A DNA stretch of 64,000 nt, taken from Rachycentron canadum. Its lineage: Eukaryota; Chordata; Actinopteri; Carangiformes; Rachycentridae. The stretch is from positions 19,096,417-19,160,416 of the forward strand of contig CM076659.1 in the NCBI GenBank assembly GCA_038496675.1. Direction: 5' to 3'. Below are positions 21,387 to 34,475 of the stretch, piece after piece. Position 1 is the stretch's first letter. Every line of letters begins with the position of its first letter. The notes under the pieces were generated by a model. The model made no database searches and was not told where the DNA came from. It was given only the letters and a program-made list of their open reading frames with translations. A program made the position numbers and the translations under genes.

Positions 21387-24300
21387 GAGCTGTGAGTGGG
21401 CTGCCCTCCCCTCGCCAACTCGGCAGCACCTGGGACTGCCAAACTTTGGCTGAAGCAATTAAGCAGAATTTTAAACAGGTAAATTATATTAGAATTCACC
21501 CAATGTTCAGTTGTCCCCACCCCATATACATAAAGGATGAGATTGGCTATAGGCTATATTGGACCAAACTGTTTTTGTACCAGGGTGTAAACCTGTTTAT
21601 TTCTGCTTTAACATGAGAGTCTACAGGGACTGACTCACTGCTGGAGTCAGACTTTTAGTAGCCATTCAAGTAACTGCAGTTTTTGGCACTACTGTGCAGC
21701 TCTCACATCTCTCTGCCCTTGTCTTGTTTTGCACAATACAAATTAAAATGTATCTGTGGACTCAGGATGATGTCACTCCTGATTAAAATGGAATTGGAAT
21801 TAAAGTTTATTTATTTACATTTTAGGCTTCAACCTGAAAAGAGTTAAAAAATGAGTAAATGTAGAGAGTCAGGGTCAGGGAGAGAGCAGCGTTTCATATA
21901 TAAATGGCAACAGCTATGGGGACTAAAAAGAAAAGCTGAGTACAAATATTTTAGGTGGTTTTGGAGAGAACTGAGAGAAGGTAAACTAACCTTGTCAAGA
22001 TCACAACCTGATATTTAATTTAAGAGAGGGGGGGGGCAGGGGAGTTAATTAATGTCCACAGATCATGCTGAGGGATAACACTGAGTTTGTTTCCCATTAG
22101 CTCAGATGATAATGGATGGATGGATGAATTAAGACACTCTGGTTTTTCAGTTGTTTGAAGCTAAACACGACTTGATTTTTAATTCAAGTTCAGGGAGGGA
22201 ATGTGAGGATAGGGTGAGTAAGAGGAGGAGGTGAAAAGGGGATGGAGTGATGGATTAGTCGAACTAAAGATTATGGTAAATAAAAAGTAAAAAGAGTATT
22301 TTCTTGGGGAGACAGCTCAATAATAGCAATCATAATAAATGTATGCTCATGTTTAATAAATGCTCTATCAATGTAATACCTTGCACTTAGATATAAACAG
22401 AAAAAAATATTAAATGGATTAAAAAGTAATTTAACATTAAATTTTAGTTAAATCGACATTTCCATCCAAATATACCACAAACTTTAACCAAATCACAAGA
22501 AAACTGGGAAAGGTAAATACAGTACAGTATTAGGAGTGGGTTCACTGAGATAAATGCCTGTCAGGTGCCATTAAACCTTTTCAGAATAAAAGGTTGAAAC
22601 ATGATAATAAGATGAGGAAAAAATGGTATTTATCATTTATTTATGTTTGTTTATTAATTAATCTATTAATTAGATCTCATGTACTTCTATTTTTCATCTC
22701 TTCAATGTATCTGAAGTCACATGTTTCATATACGTATTTATTTTTCTTTCAGTCTAATTACATTTTGGTTTGTCACGTTTTTCTTTTTGATTTTTACACT
22801 TCAGAGAGACAGAAAAACCTTTTTGTTGTCCTTCGATATAGATTTTTTTGTTTCTCGACCAAAACATGCTACTCTCCTAACCCTGACCTTAGTGTACCTT
22901 TATTTTGGCTTCATATATTATATGTAATAGAGTATATGATTATTACATTATATGTAATATATGATATCATTTTATATAAGTGATTTGATTTGAACAGTTT
23001 TGGGAGGCAACATATTTTCTTTCTACTTCATTTCATGTATTTTGTATCTTGTCATTTGTTTTCTTGCGTTGTTTTGTACCAGTGTGGGTCTGGGTGTTTT
23101 CATTAAATGTGCTCTGCCTTCACACTGAAAGAAAATGGTCAAGATATGAAACGACTCTTTCACAGGAGAGCTGCCTTTTTTTAAAGGCAACTTAAATTCA
23201 GTGTGGGAGCTCAACTGCCTCTTCTTGTGAACTGGAAAAGGGAGCTAAAAAAGAAAGTGTAGAGGAGAAAAAAGATAAGCTAATGTCATGATAAAATAAA
23301 ACGTCCAAACGTATTTAATAGATTAGGAGAAGAAGAAAAAGAGCAAGGGATAAAGAGAGAGGAGGAGAGACAGAAAAGCAGATTAAACTCTGCCCCAGTT
23401 TTACTGTTGGTCTTAGTTAGACGTCAATTTTATGAGGGAGGCGCGGGAGGGAGACGGGAGCAAGAGATGAAGGAGAGTGATGGGAAACAGATAGAGGAGC
23501 AAGAAGACAGGAGTATGCGAATCAATCTCAGATTAGCGAGAGAGGAACAGACAGAAGGAAATGAGCTTCAGACGAAGGCTGAAGATACAAAAAAAAAAAT
23601 AATTTGTTGAAAAAAATCTCATGATAATATATTTATAAAGGTCAAAAGAGGAAGAGAGGGAGCAGTGGGAGGATGGAGGGAGGGACAGAAACATTTTCAG
23701 CTTTAGAAACATTTGTTGTTCCAGATAAACAGAACTTTAAATGCCATCATGGGAAAACTCGACAGTTTAATTTTCACCTAATTTTTATTCAGCACGTTCT
23801 GTTTGGAGTCCCCATATCTGTAATAGCGAGGGAATGAAAACAGGAAGCAGCAAAAACAACATCTCCATGAGAAACATGCATCTCCAGAGCACATTGAAGA
23901 GGAGGGAGAGACGAAACTGTGCATAACATGAGGCAAAATTAGAGTAAAAGAGAGTGGACGAGTGGACTGAATCCCAAATGCTGGGGTGAAACCATGCTTG
24001 GAATAGTGTGTGGAGATGTGATGATTTGTTTGGGCAGGTGAACAAACTGAGAGAGGACTTGAGACGCACACATGCACAGAATGAAATTCTGGGCTTTGGT
24101 TCTCTTCCAGACAAATAACACTGCAGTTTGTGTTGTTCCACGAATAAGATCTAATTGCCGGAATTAAATTGTGCTCAGAAAATCTTCCCTTCGTAGATCT
24201 TCAAACTGAACTGTCACATTTACATTTTAGTCAGACAAGCAGAGATAATGAATTTGGACAACTGACTCCACTGACTCACAGCTTTGGTCATATAAATCAC

Positions 24301-24840
24301 ATTAAACACAGCACTGCAGCAGTAAGAGACACAGAGTTACTGTGTAGAGAGGCACTGTAACTTGAGGATGTGCCGTAGTTACATAAACAAACCTGTTGCT
24401 AATGATAGCTTGTTTGTTTTAGAGGTAGACATTAAGATTAATTATTAATTAATTGTGTAAACGACTGAGGTGCTCTTGTGATTTGTTGTTGCAGTCTGTG
24501 GCTACAGTATGAAGCTCTTAGTGTATAGCTTCTTTAATAACTGACAAAGCCTCATTACTGTCAGGTTCTCTAGCAGCTTGTTTAAAAAGCAGCAATATAT
24601 GACTTTAAATAAGGTTATCAAATCTCTGTCCGGAAATAAAACCATTTCTAAACTGCATACAATATTTGGCCAAGGATCCACAATCCTCAACTGTGCAATA
24701 AGAGTAAATGTTTAGGAAAATTAATTTGCATCTGGGTCCAAATCTACATCTAAATCCACACAGGCATGAACAATCACACACATAGATACAGACAGGTGAC
24801 AAATTAACCAACACAAATGCTGCTTCTTGGCACTGATTGG
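21387..24840. other. Non-coding; purine-rich block at 23.2-23.7 kb
   Basis: AT-rich up to about 23000, with a run of TATATGTAAT-type phrases near 22910-22975. From about 23227 to 23700 the top strand is strongly purine-rich. Open frames at 22594-22983 and 23785-24141 reflect AT and purine bias. No gene is recognised. Confidence 0.45.
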
Positions 24841-24892
24841 ACAAAATCTCCCATAGGTGTTCATCTGGATGGAGGCCTGGAGACTGTGACAC
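24841..24892 (-). pseudogene. Transposase-like C-terminal motif remnant
   Basis: The minus strand encodes SQSPGLHPDEHLWEIL, which resembles the SQSPDLNPIEHLW motif near the end of Tc1-type DDE transposases. Only this short motif is recognisable; the flanks do not continue the similarity. It could be a tiny remnant of a Tc1-like element, a MITE carrying one, or chance. No function is expected. Confidence 0.4.
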
Positions 24893-24928
24893 GTGATAGC
24901 ACGTGATTCACATCATTTTATCGTCATT

Positions 24929-24990
24929 CTATTTATATAGCGCCAAATCATAACAAAGTTACCTCAAGGCACTTTACTTTAGAGCAGGTA
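24929..24990 (+). repeat. Teleost repeat tail fragment (ATTTATATAGCGCCAAATCA)
   Basis: The phrase ATTTATATAGCGCCAAATCA followed by TTACCTCAAGGCACTTTAC and AGAGCAGGT is one I recall from many fish loci as the end of an interspersed repeat. Single copy here. Confidence 0.5.
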
Positions 24991-27900
24991 TAAACTAAAA
25001 AGTTATTTAAAGAGACCCAACAAATCCCAACATTTCCATACATTTCCATGACCCTTTGTGGGCTGTGGATGGATCCTCATTTTCCACCGTGAGCCGTCTG
25101 TACATCATGAGACACATCTTCTGTCCTTTCCCCCTTGGAATATGTGCAGCAAATCTTGCAGCAAATGAGAAAATGTTCAAAAATCCCTTAGCTGGTGCAG
25201 GTAAACCCCTGTTCTGCCCCTGACAATGGGGAATACTCCATGAGTAAAACAAAATCTAAACCAAATATAAATTGTTTATTGGTCCATGGCTTTCTGCATC
25301 ACAAAGATATGTTCACAGATTTTTTTTTTTTTAGACATTCTGCTAAGTAACAAACAAACAGATCCAATAACATGACCTTCTTGTCAGACTTGCAGAACAT
25401 GTGAATTTTGTTAACTTGTAAATGGTCAGTGTGACCCTAAAGGGAAAAAGTATGAACAACACATTTTCACTCTTTGAGTTGGAGCAAAGAAATCCAGCTG
25501 CTGGTGTGATTGAACTTTTTGAGTCCATTACAGAAATAGAAGCAGAGCAAAATCACAGGAAGATCTCTTGCTTAACTTTAACCTTGATCAGACCCTGAGC
25601 CGAACCTCCATCACTCCCTCAACCCTCAATTTATAACTTCCTCTCTCCGTACTTTCCCAGTGACCTCTGGAGACATCGCTGTGAACAAATCTTCAGACCA
25701 AAAAACATTAACAGTTTCAGCAGGGTGACGTCAGCGAGAAGAAAGAAGAGTCATTGTGTCTGTGTGTGTCTATACTCATAGATTTGTATCCATGGGAAAC
25801 CAATCACAGTGAAAGTGGATGTGACAGTATTATATTTTTTTTTCCTGTCTCTGGCCTTCCTCAGCACATTATTACATTAGAGGCCACTATTGTTGATTCA
25901 TTAGCTTTTCACACATTGTTGCCTGAGGTAGAGTTGCATATTGTTTTGATACTGCAGGAGCACAAAGCACAGCACCTTAAACCTAATTAACATTACCATG
26001 TATTTCTATATTTGGTTTTCCAATATCCAGGAGAGAGAGACAGGCTGTTTTTACAAGTTGGTATCACTTCTTACTAAATGAGACTTTAAACTTGTTTATC
26101 TCAAGAACCTCAGTCCATCTGCCTGTTGTTAAACCTCTGATTAGTGTTAATGATGTCTGATTTCACATGAACTGAACTATGGGGACCTGCTATAGTTATC
26201 TGTTTTTACATCAAAGACTAGATTGCACTTTATATTGTCTGTTAATTGTTTTCATGGTTGTTTTCCTGGTGTGTATCAGCGCATGCAGTGTTATTATCTG
26301 GAGATATTAGATCTTTACCTCAATGACATCTCAGTCACCATCCTTCTTATTATTATTACTACTATTATTACTATTATTTGTGGCGCCTACTATATGTTTC
26401 TACCCAGCATAGCAAAATTAAAAGTAGGAGTGAGTATAGTTACCACACATTGAAAAGGAAAACATTATTTTCAGGTTCACGAAATGCTCTGCAGTGACTG
26501 CTCGACAGTATTGGTATTAGGTCTGCATACCTACGCTAGTATTTTCTGTTCTTCTGACTGATTAGACCTCTGCCGAGGCAGCATTGTTTATGTATACTGT
26601 CACCAAAGTCCATGAACCTATAAGAATGTTTAAAGTGTCCACAGGCTCACTATTATTCAAGCAATATTTATTTGTAAAATTAGTCAATTTTAGATTAATC
26701 ACTGCAATAAATAGGATGGAAATGGAGGGAAAAGTACAGAGGCTTGTTTCCCACCAAGTTCAACTTTAGTGAACTATTGATCGATGGTACAAATTAATGT
26801 CAAACAGTGGTGACCTTGAACAGAGGGAAAGTCAGAGTTCAAAACAAAGGACTACCTATAGCCTATTTAGCTGCTTTACAACATCCATTTTAAACCCTGT
26901 CCTGCTTTAGTGCAACATGGAAGCCAGTGATATGAAAAGTCTATTTATAAAAATAGATTGAATGATGATTGATGTTAAAATGGTTTTCTTGTTCGCGACC
27001 AAGCTAAACATCTTTTTTCTATCAACAGGCCAGCTGCTTTGGAGAGCTACTGTGACTGACTAGTACTAGCTTGTCCCTGGCTGGTTAGTATGTAGCAGTT
27101 TGCAATCTACAAGACTGAAACTACCCCCAACAAAGTGGGGTTTGGGCGCTGTGTTAGGTAGGCTTCAACTCATTTTCAATATAGTTTTACATCTCTTCTC
27201 TCATGCTCCTCTCTCTCTCTCTCTCTCGCTGAGCCTCAAATAAAAATACAGCAGATATCAAGTAAACACTCACCAGGTTGGATCCAGGTGGGCTGGCCTT
27301 GGGGGCGTTTCTTAGGGTGATGACTGTTTTGTTGTGACATCACAAAGTTACACAAGTCCTGATGGTTTGTTTTAAGGTCCAGTTTCTGAAAACAGGCTGC
27401 GAGCATTTCTCTGTGCACCGAGGCCTTTGATACGTTCACTGTGTTCACATGTACCCAACAACTCTTAACTAAAGTGAATAGTTTCAGAAAGAGAATAGGG
27501 ATCAAAACACAGACACATCTTACCAATAGTTGTTATTCCATTACTTGTCTGTGGTTAAAACAAAACACAGCAGGCATGAAAAACCACACAAAAACTCCCT
27601 TCACTCCATCAACATATTTGTAGAGTAGATGGCTGCTTTCTTGCAATTATTTCTAGACCAAAATGAACCAAGCTGTGAATTGTTGTACAATGTTGGCCAA
27701 AAGGGCGTTTTTTTTTTTTTAAATGTGAGGCCAGTCTTTGTGTCTCCTCTTGTTGTTGCTCTTTCTCTTGTTCCTAAAATTATTTGGAGCTGAGAACAAA
27801 GTCGCCACCACTTTAGCAGACCCATGCTGTGACCAAAATGTGAAGGGGTTTTAGCGAGGTATTCTATGAGGAGAGAGAAGTGAGAAGTGGCTCATTTGTT

Positions 27901-28409
27901 TTGCGATTTAAAGTCTCCTGTCAGTAGGTAGATGAGGGTGACCTGCAGCCACGATGAGCACAATACTATCCTTTGTTGAGAAACAACTAAATCAAAGATT
28001 CAGGGGTTCTGCAGCTTCCACCTTGATCTCTTTTTCTTCATTTGATGATATAATTCTGAACATTGTTTGCCATCACTTTGGCCCAAAAACACTTTTCCAT
28101 CTCAAATGATGCCACATAAAACTCCAACTGTGACAAAATGAAATTTTGTAAGCTTCACAATTTCACTCACTCGCTCACTCAAGTGATAAAGAATAGAATA
28201 AAAGAAAATAAAAAGATAGATAATCATAGAATTCATTCATGTTCTTATTTGTGTGGAGCCTGCTCACAGATTGAAGATAAGGTGGAATGGATGGAAATTT
28301 AATATTAAAGTTAGCCCAACTTATTTATCAATTTGTTTGTTGGATATATAATATTCAGATTGAGGCCCTCGCTGGTGTTTCTTTACTTTAGTAAAAATGA
28401 TTTGTTCAG
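24991..28409. other. Non-coding, nothing recognised
   Basis: Contains an ATT/ACT-rich run at about 26347-26380 and a (CT)n run at 27209-27227. The 96-codon minus frame at 27236-27526 has no protein motif; its DNA (for example GGCCAGCCCACCTGGATCCA on the minus strand) has a repeat-like look, but no second copy lies in the window. Confidence 0.4.
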
Positions 28410-28463
28410 AACCTAATTTAATAAATTCTTCTGTTTAAACCTAATTTAATAAATTCTTCTGTT
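28410..28463. repeat. Two-copy 28-bp tandem duplication
   Basis: The 26-base unit beginning AACCTAATTTAATAAATTC occurs at 28410-28435 and again, identical, at 28438-28463. The lack of any difference suggests a recent replication-slip duplication. Confidence 0.95.
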
Positions 28464-29689
28464 GATGACATTAAAATGAATATATTTATTTGACAGTATT
28501 AACCCATGACATCATAGCCACATACCACTGCAGTGGCACTTGAGTCCTTTTACGTACTCCAGAGATCGGCGTGCTATCAGTCTGATCTCCAATTAAAGAA
28601 GTCTGGGGTTTGTTTTGAAAAACCACACTGTCTTTTGGTGTCAACGAAATCTCCATATTAGTAAAAAAAAATGCCAATACGGATGAGGAAGAGCCTCATT
28701 CACATGGACATGGCATAACTTAATTTTGGTTTAGTACACATTTTGTTTTTTGATCTCTTTCTCTGCTGATTTCAGATTTAGGTCCAGCTAATTCCAAACA
28801 GAGCCAGATCTGACATAAAAGATTTCCATATTACAGTATCAGAGATGAATTACTGAGATGAGAGTCAGCCGGCTGAATTGTCAGTAGTGTAATAAATCAT
28901 ACAGTCTGAAGGCAGGAGACCAGGAGGCCTGAAGATGAATTTAGATCGATTCCACTCTATCCCTCACTGTCTCACATGGGAACTTGTTGAATATGATTCA
29001 TAATGTTTTTGTTCCCAGTGCGTTGTAGACACAGAAACAAGGGACACACAGCATAAGTGAAAGGAGTAGATGAATAGAGAGTGTGTAAGATAATAGATAG
29101 ACAGTATAGATATGCTACGAGAGTGGCATGTGTTTTATTTTATGCAGAAAATCAACTGGGGAGACAGTGTCGTCACTATTCATTCTTCGGGTATATTACA
29201 TATTATATATAGTTTTTTTTTCATTATTTAATTACCTCTTAATTTCCCTTTGAGCACTTCCAGTAATGCATGGACGACATATGTGAACAAGTCCCTTTAT
29301 TTCGGCAAATGCTCTTTGGTTAAATTAAGTGTAATTTGTTTCCCTTCAGATAAATGAAAAGTGTGTGACCATGTTCACACTGTGTTTCAAGAGAGTTGGA
29401 GCAAATCTGCTTCTGTTTGTTTCCATTTGAGTCTGTACTGACTGAATTTGCAGTCGAGCTGTCGTTAAATTTCACTTTGAATTGAATATGAGGTCGAGTC
29501 AGGAGGTTTTTCAGATTGACCATTACTCATGCATCATCATGTCAAAACTGCCAACAGGAAGGTAAGGGCCAATGAGCATTGATTATAACCTGATTGACTC
29601 CCCTATGTTATGTATGTGAGCTCTCAGCCAAGCTCTATTTGTTCTTGTCTTTCCCACTGACAGTTTCTGGATTTATTTTAGGCAGCGTC
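28464..29689. other. Non-coding, nothing recognised
   Basis: AT-rich single-copy sequence with no convincing open frame. Confidence 0.45.
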
Positions 29690-31250
29690 ATTAGATGCGG
29701 TGTTTAACGTCGGGGACGCACCGCCTGCGTCGTGTGTCTGCTGTTTCTCTGCTGCCAGCTCTATCTTTCTTGCTACACGGAGCTTGCCTCGGATAATAGC
29801 TATCAGCAGGATACTCAAATGTTTTCATTTCATCTTTTCATTAAAAGAAAAAAATTATCTATATACAGGCTCTAACCACGCTACGCTCACAACCCACAGC
29901 CAGGGGGTTGCTGGCCTTAGTGCATCTGGACTTTTGTCCGTGTCTGACAAGCTACTGCTGCAAACGCTCTTAATAACTATACCAGCATCATCATGCTTTG
30001 GTTCCCAATTAAGATTCATAAGCACTGGTGTGCTTTGTTTTTATTTTACTCTTCTATCTTCAGTTTGAGTAGTCTATGTCTTTGGGGTGTGTCTGACCTT
30101 TGTTTTAATGAAGTTGAAACTTTCAGGTGCACTGTCTTAAAATATAGTCCAGTCTCCAATCACGCAGCACTTTCTTCAACAACCAGTGGCCTATCTGTGA
30201 GTGAGGCGCAGCCAAGGCATCAGCATACAGTCCCTGTAATGTAACACATATTGCACGCAGTGTGTGACAGCATCGATGAAGCCGCGTGTCTGTCTCGCTG
30301 ACAAACAAAAGTTATCAATCTTGTTTTCCCCTCGCAGCGCCCGCGGCTCGGAGAATTAACTCACTCACACAGAGATATGTAAACAGAGAATAAGATGGAT
30401 TTCAGCCGGGGAGGAGATTTGCACACCGGCCAAAATCGATACAGAATACAAAGTGACTGTAAAAGATGTTATGGAAGCTGGAGAAACAGCCTGTTCACGA
30501 GGCCGTATTGACAAGATCATCATAATTTCAAATGACCAATTATGCAGTGAAAAACAAAGATAGGCTCTGAAGCATCAATACCTAGTTATTGATGCAGCTT
30601 TTATTTTTTATGTACATTTTCCTGTCTATAAATATATAAATAGCATATAATACATAAATAGCATGTGTGTAAGCCCCCCCCCAAAAAAAAAAATTAAGTT
30701 GCACAAACATAATGTAACACTCGACAGCATCTGTGAGGTTGTATGTCTCTCTAATGCACAAATAAAACTGAATGCACTCTCAGTCCTTCCTGTTTACAGC
30801 CAGCACCAGCTTGGGGAATTAACTGACACACACACACACACTAACATGGCCTCACTAACACGGTAACCAAACAGCTCCTTTTCGCCACTTGGGAAATGGA
30901 ATATCAATCCGAGCCTGAATACAAGATTTCATGGTTTAATTCATCGCGGCTCCTTCAGATGTTTTTCCCCATCTCGAGCATCGGCGTCGGCGCGGCTCTC
31001 TCGTCGCGCGCTCAGCTAACACGATACACGTGTACAGCCTTGTTTTAAGCAGTAATCTTTCAGAGGCAATTGGCCCTATCCGGCGAGCCTTCACATCCTG
31101 TGCCACCCGGTAACAGCTTTCCCAGGCTCCTGATAGGCTCAGATGCCAGATGGCTAACGATGATGGATAGTTTATTTACTGAGCCGAAACAAGGTTGTGG
31201 AAAGATGTGGATGAGAAAAAAACAAAAAAACAAAAACTATTTCTCCAGGC
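29690..31250. promoter_or_regulatory. Candidate regulatory segment with CpG clusters
   Basis: In a CpG-poor window this stretch has several dense CpG spots. About eight lie in 29697-29735. Four lie near 30273-30299. Five lie in 30334-30352. About twelve lie in 30944-31013 (for example ATCGGCGTCGGCGCGGC and CTCGTCGCGCGC). The sequence between is free of simple repeats. This is compatible with a small CpG island, an enhancer or an unrecognised first exon. No open frame longer than 122 codons and no recognisable protein is present. Function is inferred from composition only. Confidence 0.35.
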
Positions 31251-31970
31251 AAGGCTAATGCTGTCTTTAGTTTCTTTTGTTTCTTGTGTCCTTGCGTGGT
31301 TTGTGTGTGTGTTTCTTGTTTAATTCATTTTCTCAGTAATTTCTTTGATTTCTTTTTTTTTTCTTTTTTTTTTTTTTCTTGCCTGCTTTTCTGAAGGCTG
31401 TTCAGTTTGTTCGACGCCTTTACAACCATTCTTCTCCTTGGACCAAGTTTTCACCATCAGATTCAGGTTTGACCTCTGGCGCTTTGTAATAAGTTTGGAG
31501 TTTTAAAGCTTGACGAGTGTCGACCTTTGAAGGATCTTTGCTTGTCTGTTTTTTTATTCTTCGTGATGTTCTGCACACACGGGTTTACAAGTGTATGGAA
31601 ACCCTTGTACTGTAAATGTGAGATTGTTTACCTGCTTGTGCTGCTTTGCATCTGTATGTCTATTTCTTAAGTCTGGTTGGACCATCAACACAGCTATGTA
31701 ATGATACAAGGGAGAGGGGAAATGGTTTATTTGGGATGGCAGTGAGACGGAGTAATGGGGGATAGTGTTTTCACGCTCCCAAAAGCACCTATGGAATTAC
31801 ACCCAGCATTTGGCATTATTATTAATATTATTGTTATTGTTATCAAAATCTAGAGGCAAAGCTCAACTTCAGACTAAGATGTGTTTTTGTATGTTAGAGA
31901 GTGAACAAACAAGAGAATGTCCCACTTTACTTTCTCATCTGCTTCGAAAATTCTGTAATGACTCAATGTC
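31251..31970. other. Non-coding with T-rich runs
   Basis: Long T runs lie near 31351-31378 and an ATT-rich run lies at about 31814-31842. The 125-codon frame at 31765-32142 runs into family B and is not credible as a gene. Confidence 0.5.
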
Positions 31971-32250
31971 TTTTAAAGGAACTATCTGTAAGTTGTGTTA
32001 CATTGCCAAGATTAGCATGATTGAGCGAGTGAGGGAATCAGCGTCAATAATTTTAACTGTTGTTTTGCTATCTTCTATTTCTTCGCATTGTTTTTTTTTT
32101 TTTTTTTTTTTTTTTTCAGAAGTTAGCATGCTAACCAGCTAGCACTGGCCAGACCCACCCCGTCACTCTCCGATACCGAGTCACTGTAGCGTACAGTCTG
32201 ACCCGAGGAAGTGCAGCTGCTCAGGGGATGTATTCTTATCGTTTGTATTT
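31971..32250 (+). repeat. Dispersed repeat family B, copy 2
   Basis: Shares CCGATACCGAGTCACTGTAG exactly with the minus strand of 40185-40462, and the GTTAGC.TGCTAACCAGCTAGC segment with 4060-4200. It starts with TTTTAAAGGA and ACTAT.TGTAAG, as copy 3 does. A run of 26 T at 32091-32116 is specific to this copy. Confidence 0.8.
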
Positions 32251-34005
32251 AAATTAAAACAGAACGACTGAAGCAGTTAACGCTAATATTTTATGACATT
32301 GCATCATATTTGAATGCACACATGGACCATTTATTTACACAACGCAGCCACAAATTTCAGCCCATACCTACAAATTGCAATCTGAAATTTCAAATGAATT
32401 TTCTCCTGCAGGCCACAGGTTGCTGCACAAGCAGTGCTCCTTATTTCTCCAACAGATGCAGGCGATACTACCAAACCCAGGCACTGCAATATTTGCAGTA
32501 GCTCCTGTAGAAATGGCACTTTGAGGTGTTCAGCCTGGTACACTATTCCTGTCATTATTAGGATGACAGAGTAGATCCAGAGTAAATCTGCCAAGTCACT
32601 CTAATAGGTGGTGCAGCACATCTTGAGCTCAAAAAACATCACTGGGCTCAGCCAGAAGATTTTTGAAGTCTGAAAGCTTTTCCCCCGTGAATTTGAACAA
32701 AATCCAGAAGTGGCCCTAGACCCTGGGGGGGAGGGGGGAACATGAGTCTGACTATTTGAGCAACAGAAGAAGGAGCATCATGAAACATTAGTAACCAAGA
32801 TAGATGTTGCTGTGTTTTTCCACAGGTGGAAATTTACTTGTGGTGATGAATGACAATATGCATGCAGAGTGCAACCCAGGTTAATTTGGTTATTTTCTGT
32901 AGCCACAATTTACAGATGTTTCCTCAAAGAAGCCACAGTTGCTGCAGTGCGCACAACTCAGACAGGTGTGTGTGGCCGAAAACGAATTTGAAAAGAGTGA
33001 GTTAAGATTTTCCAATGTAAGATCTACCTCAGTTAGTGATTTCAGGGTGTTTAGAATTGCCATTGCAAAATTGGCCAATATCTTGGTTTGTCCTTTTCCA
33101 AGTTTTTTTTTTTTTTTTCCGGGTGGACATAAACATTTGCTGCCATGTCATTTAGTAGGTTTGTTTAGTATGACCTGTGCGTTAATGTCTGTAATTACTT
33201 TACTTGAGTACATCTACTTAGTTATACCGGTGCTCATCGGGTGATTATTAACTTGGGTGTCTACTGAAAATCACAGAAAAGGTGATGAGTATTGCTCAGT
33301 TTTTGCTCCTCGTTCTTCAAAAGTAATTCAGTCTCCACCACCAGGAATTATCTTTGTTTCCATAACATAGAGCCCATTTACACATGGTATTACCACAGAC
33401 TTTGTATTTATACAAAGTATACACATTTATATCTGTATAAGTAAAGTATAAGTATTTATATCTGTTATTAATAAGTTTCCTCATTCTGCTCCCACGCGAT
33501 CATATCTCAGCAGGCAGATGAGGTAGATGTAACTAACGGACTTTACAGCGAACATGAGGCAACACCGAGCAGTGTCCTTTGCAAATGAAAGGCTCATCTG
33601 TAGTTACTTGCTTGCTTCAGTATGTGTTGGTATTTGGTGACCTTTCAACTCATTGGGGTGATGTTTTCCATATCACTGAGGCCACACTGTGCAGAGTGCC
33701 TGAAGAGTGAGCTGGGCCCGCAGCATTTCAGTAGCAGTGGATTAGGTCTGCTTTTACACCTGCATTAATACCTGTTTGTGCTCATCCAGGCAAGATGTCC
33801 AGATGCAGATCACATACTAATAAACGGAGTAATAGGCATTGAGCTAAAACTGCTGTGTTGGCTGTGATGTGGGCGCAATATAAATAAAGAGGGATGAAAA
33901 AGCACAAAGGAAAACAGCAATGTGATGGGGAGAAAGAGAGAGAGGCTGCTGCTGTCAGGCTGCTGCCAAGGTAGGGGGTAAAAAAACATGGTGAGCACTG
34001 ATTAC
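32251..34005. other. Non-coding, nothing recognised
   Basis: Two G runs lie near 32726-32738 and a T run near 33104. The 101-codon frame at 32939-33244 has no motif. Confidence 0.45.
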
Positions 34006-34031
34006 CACACACACACACACACACACACACA
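34006..34031. repeat. (AC)13 microsatellite
   Basis: Uninterrupted AC run; a second CA run follows about 110 bases later. Confidence 0.97.
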
Positions 34032-34139
34032 GATTTGAACACCATGGGCCTCAGATGGTGACAAGACACCACCACAAATCTACTTACATTCTGCTGGGAG
34101 CAATATGAAAGCTCTACCATGTCAACCTATCTCTCTCTT

Positions 34140-34140
<1 letters not shown>

Positions 34141-34174
<34 letters not shown>
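34141..34174. repeat. (CA)17 microsatellite
   Basis: Uninterrupted CA run, about 120 bases before the first minisatellite array. Confidence 0.97.
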
Positions 34175-34178
<4 letters not shown>

Positions 34179-34292
34179 GTGGTTGCCCGCTCATCCACTC
34201 TCAGACACCAGTCTGTGGGATTTAATTGGGTCCTTTCAGTTTACCACTGAGTTGACGGCTCAAAGCAATTACAGACACAGACAGTCCCCGGC

Positions 34293-34475
34293 GCTCCACT
34301 GAGGAGCGCTTGATTTTCAGACAGCCACACCTGAGGGGCACTTGTCATCTATAACCTCAGCAGCAGAGGGGTGCTTGTTTTGTTGACAAGCACCACTGTT
34401 AAGCACTTGTTTTACAAAGCAGTCTGTGAAGGGTGCTTGTTTTCTTACCTGCCTGGTACACCTGAAAACCATTTG
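34293..34475. repeat. Degenerate ~32-bp minisatellite, array 1
   Basis: About five imperfect units share the core CACTGAGGGGCACTTGTTTT. Examples are CACTGAGGAGCGCTTGATTT, CACCTGAGGGGCACTTGTC, CAGAGGGGTGCTTGTTTTG, CACTGTTAAGCACTTGTTTT and GTGAAGGGTGCTTGTTTTC, spaced roughly 30-35 bases apart. Some units end in GACAAG. From about 34299 to 34420 the order of unit variants matches that at 35624-35756, so the arrays are related by duplication. Confidence 0.8.

Noticed and set aside
27236..27526. 96-codon minus-strand frame
   Set aside because: DNA looks repeat-like and the protein shows no motif; no second copy here to define a repeat.
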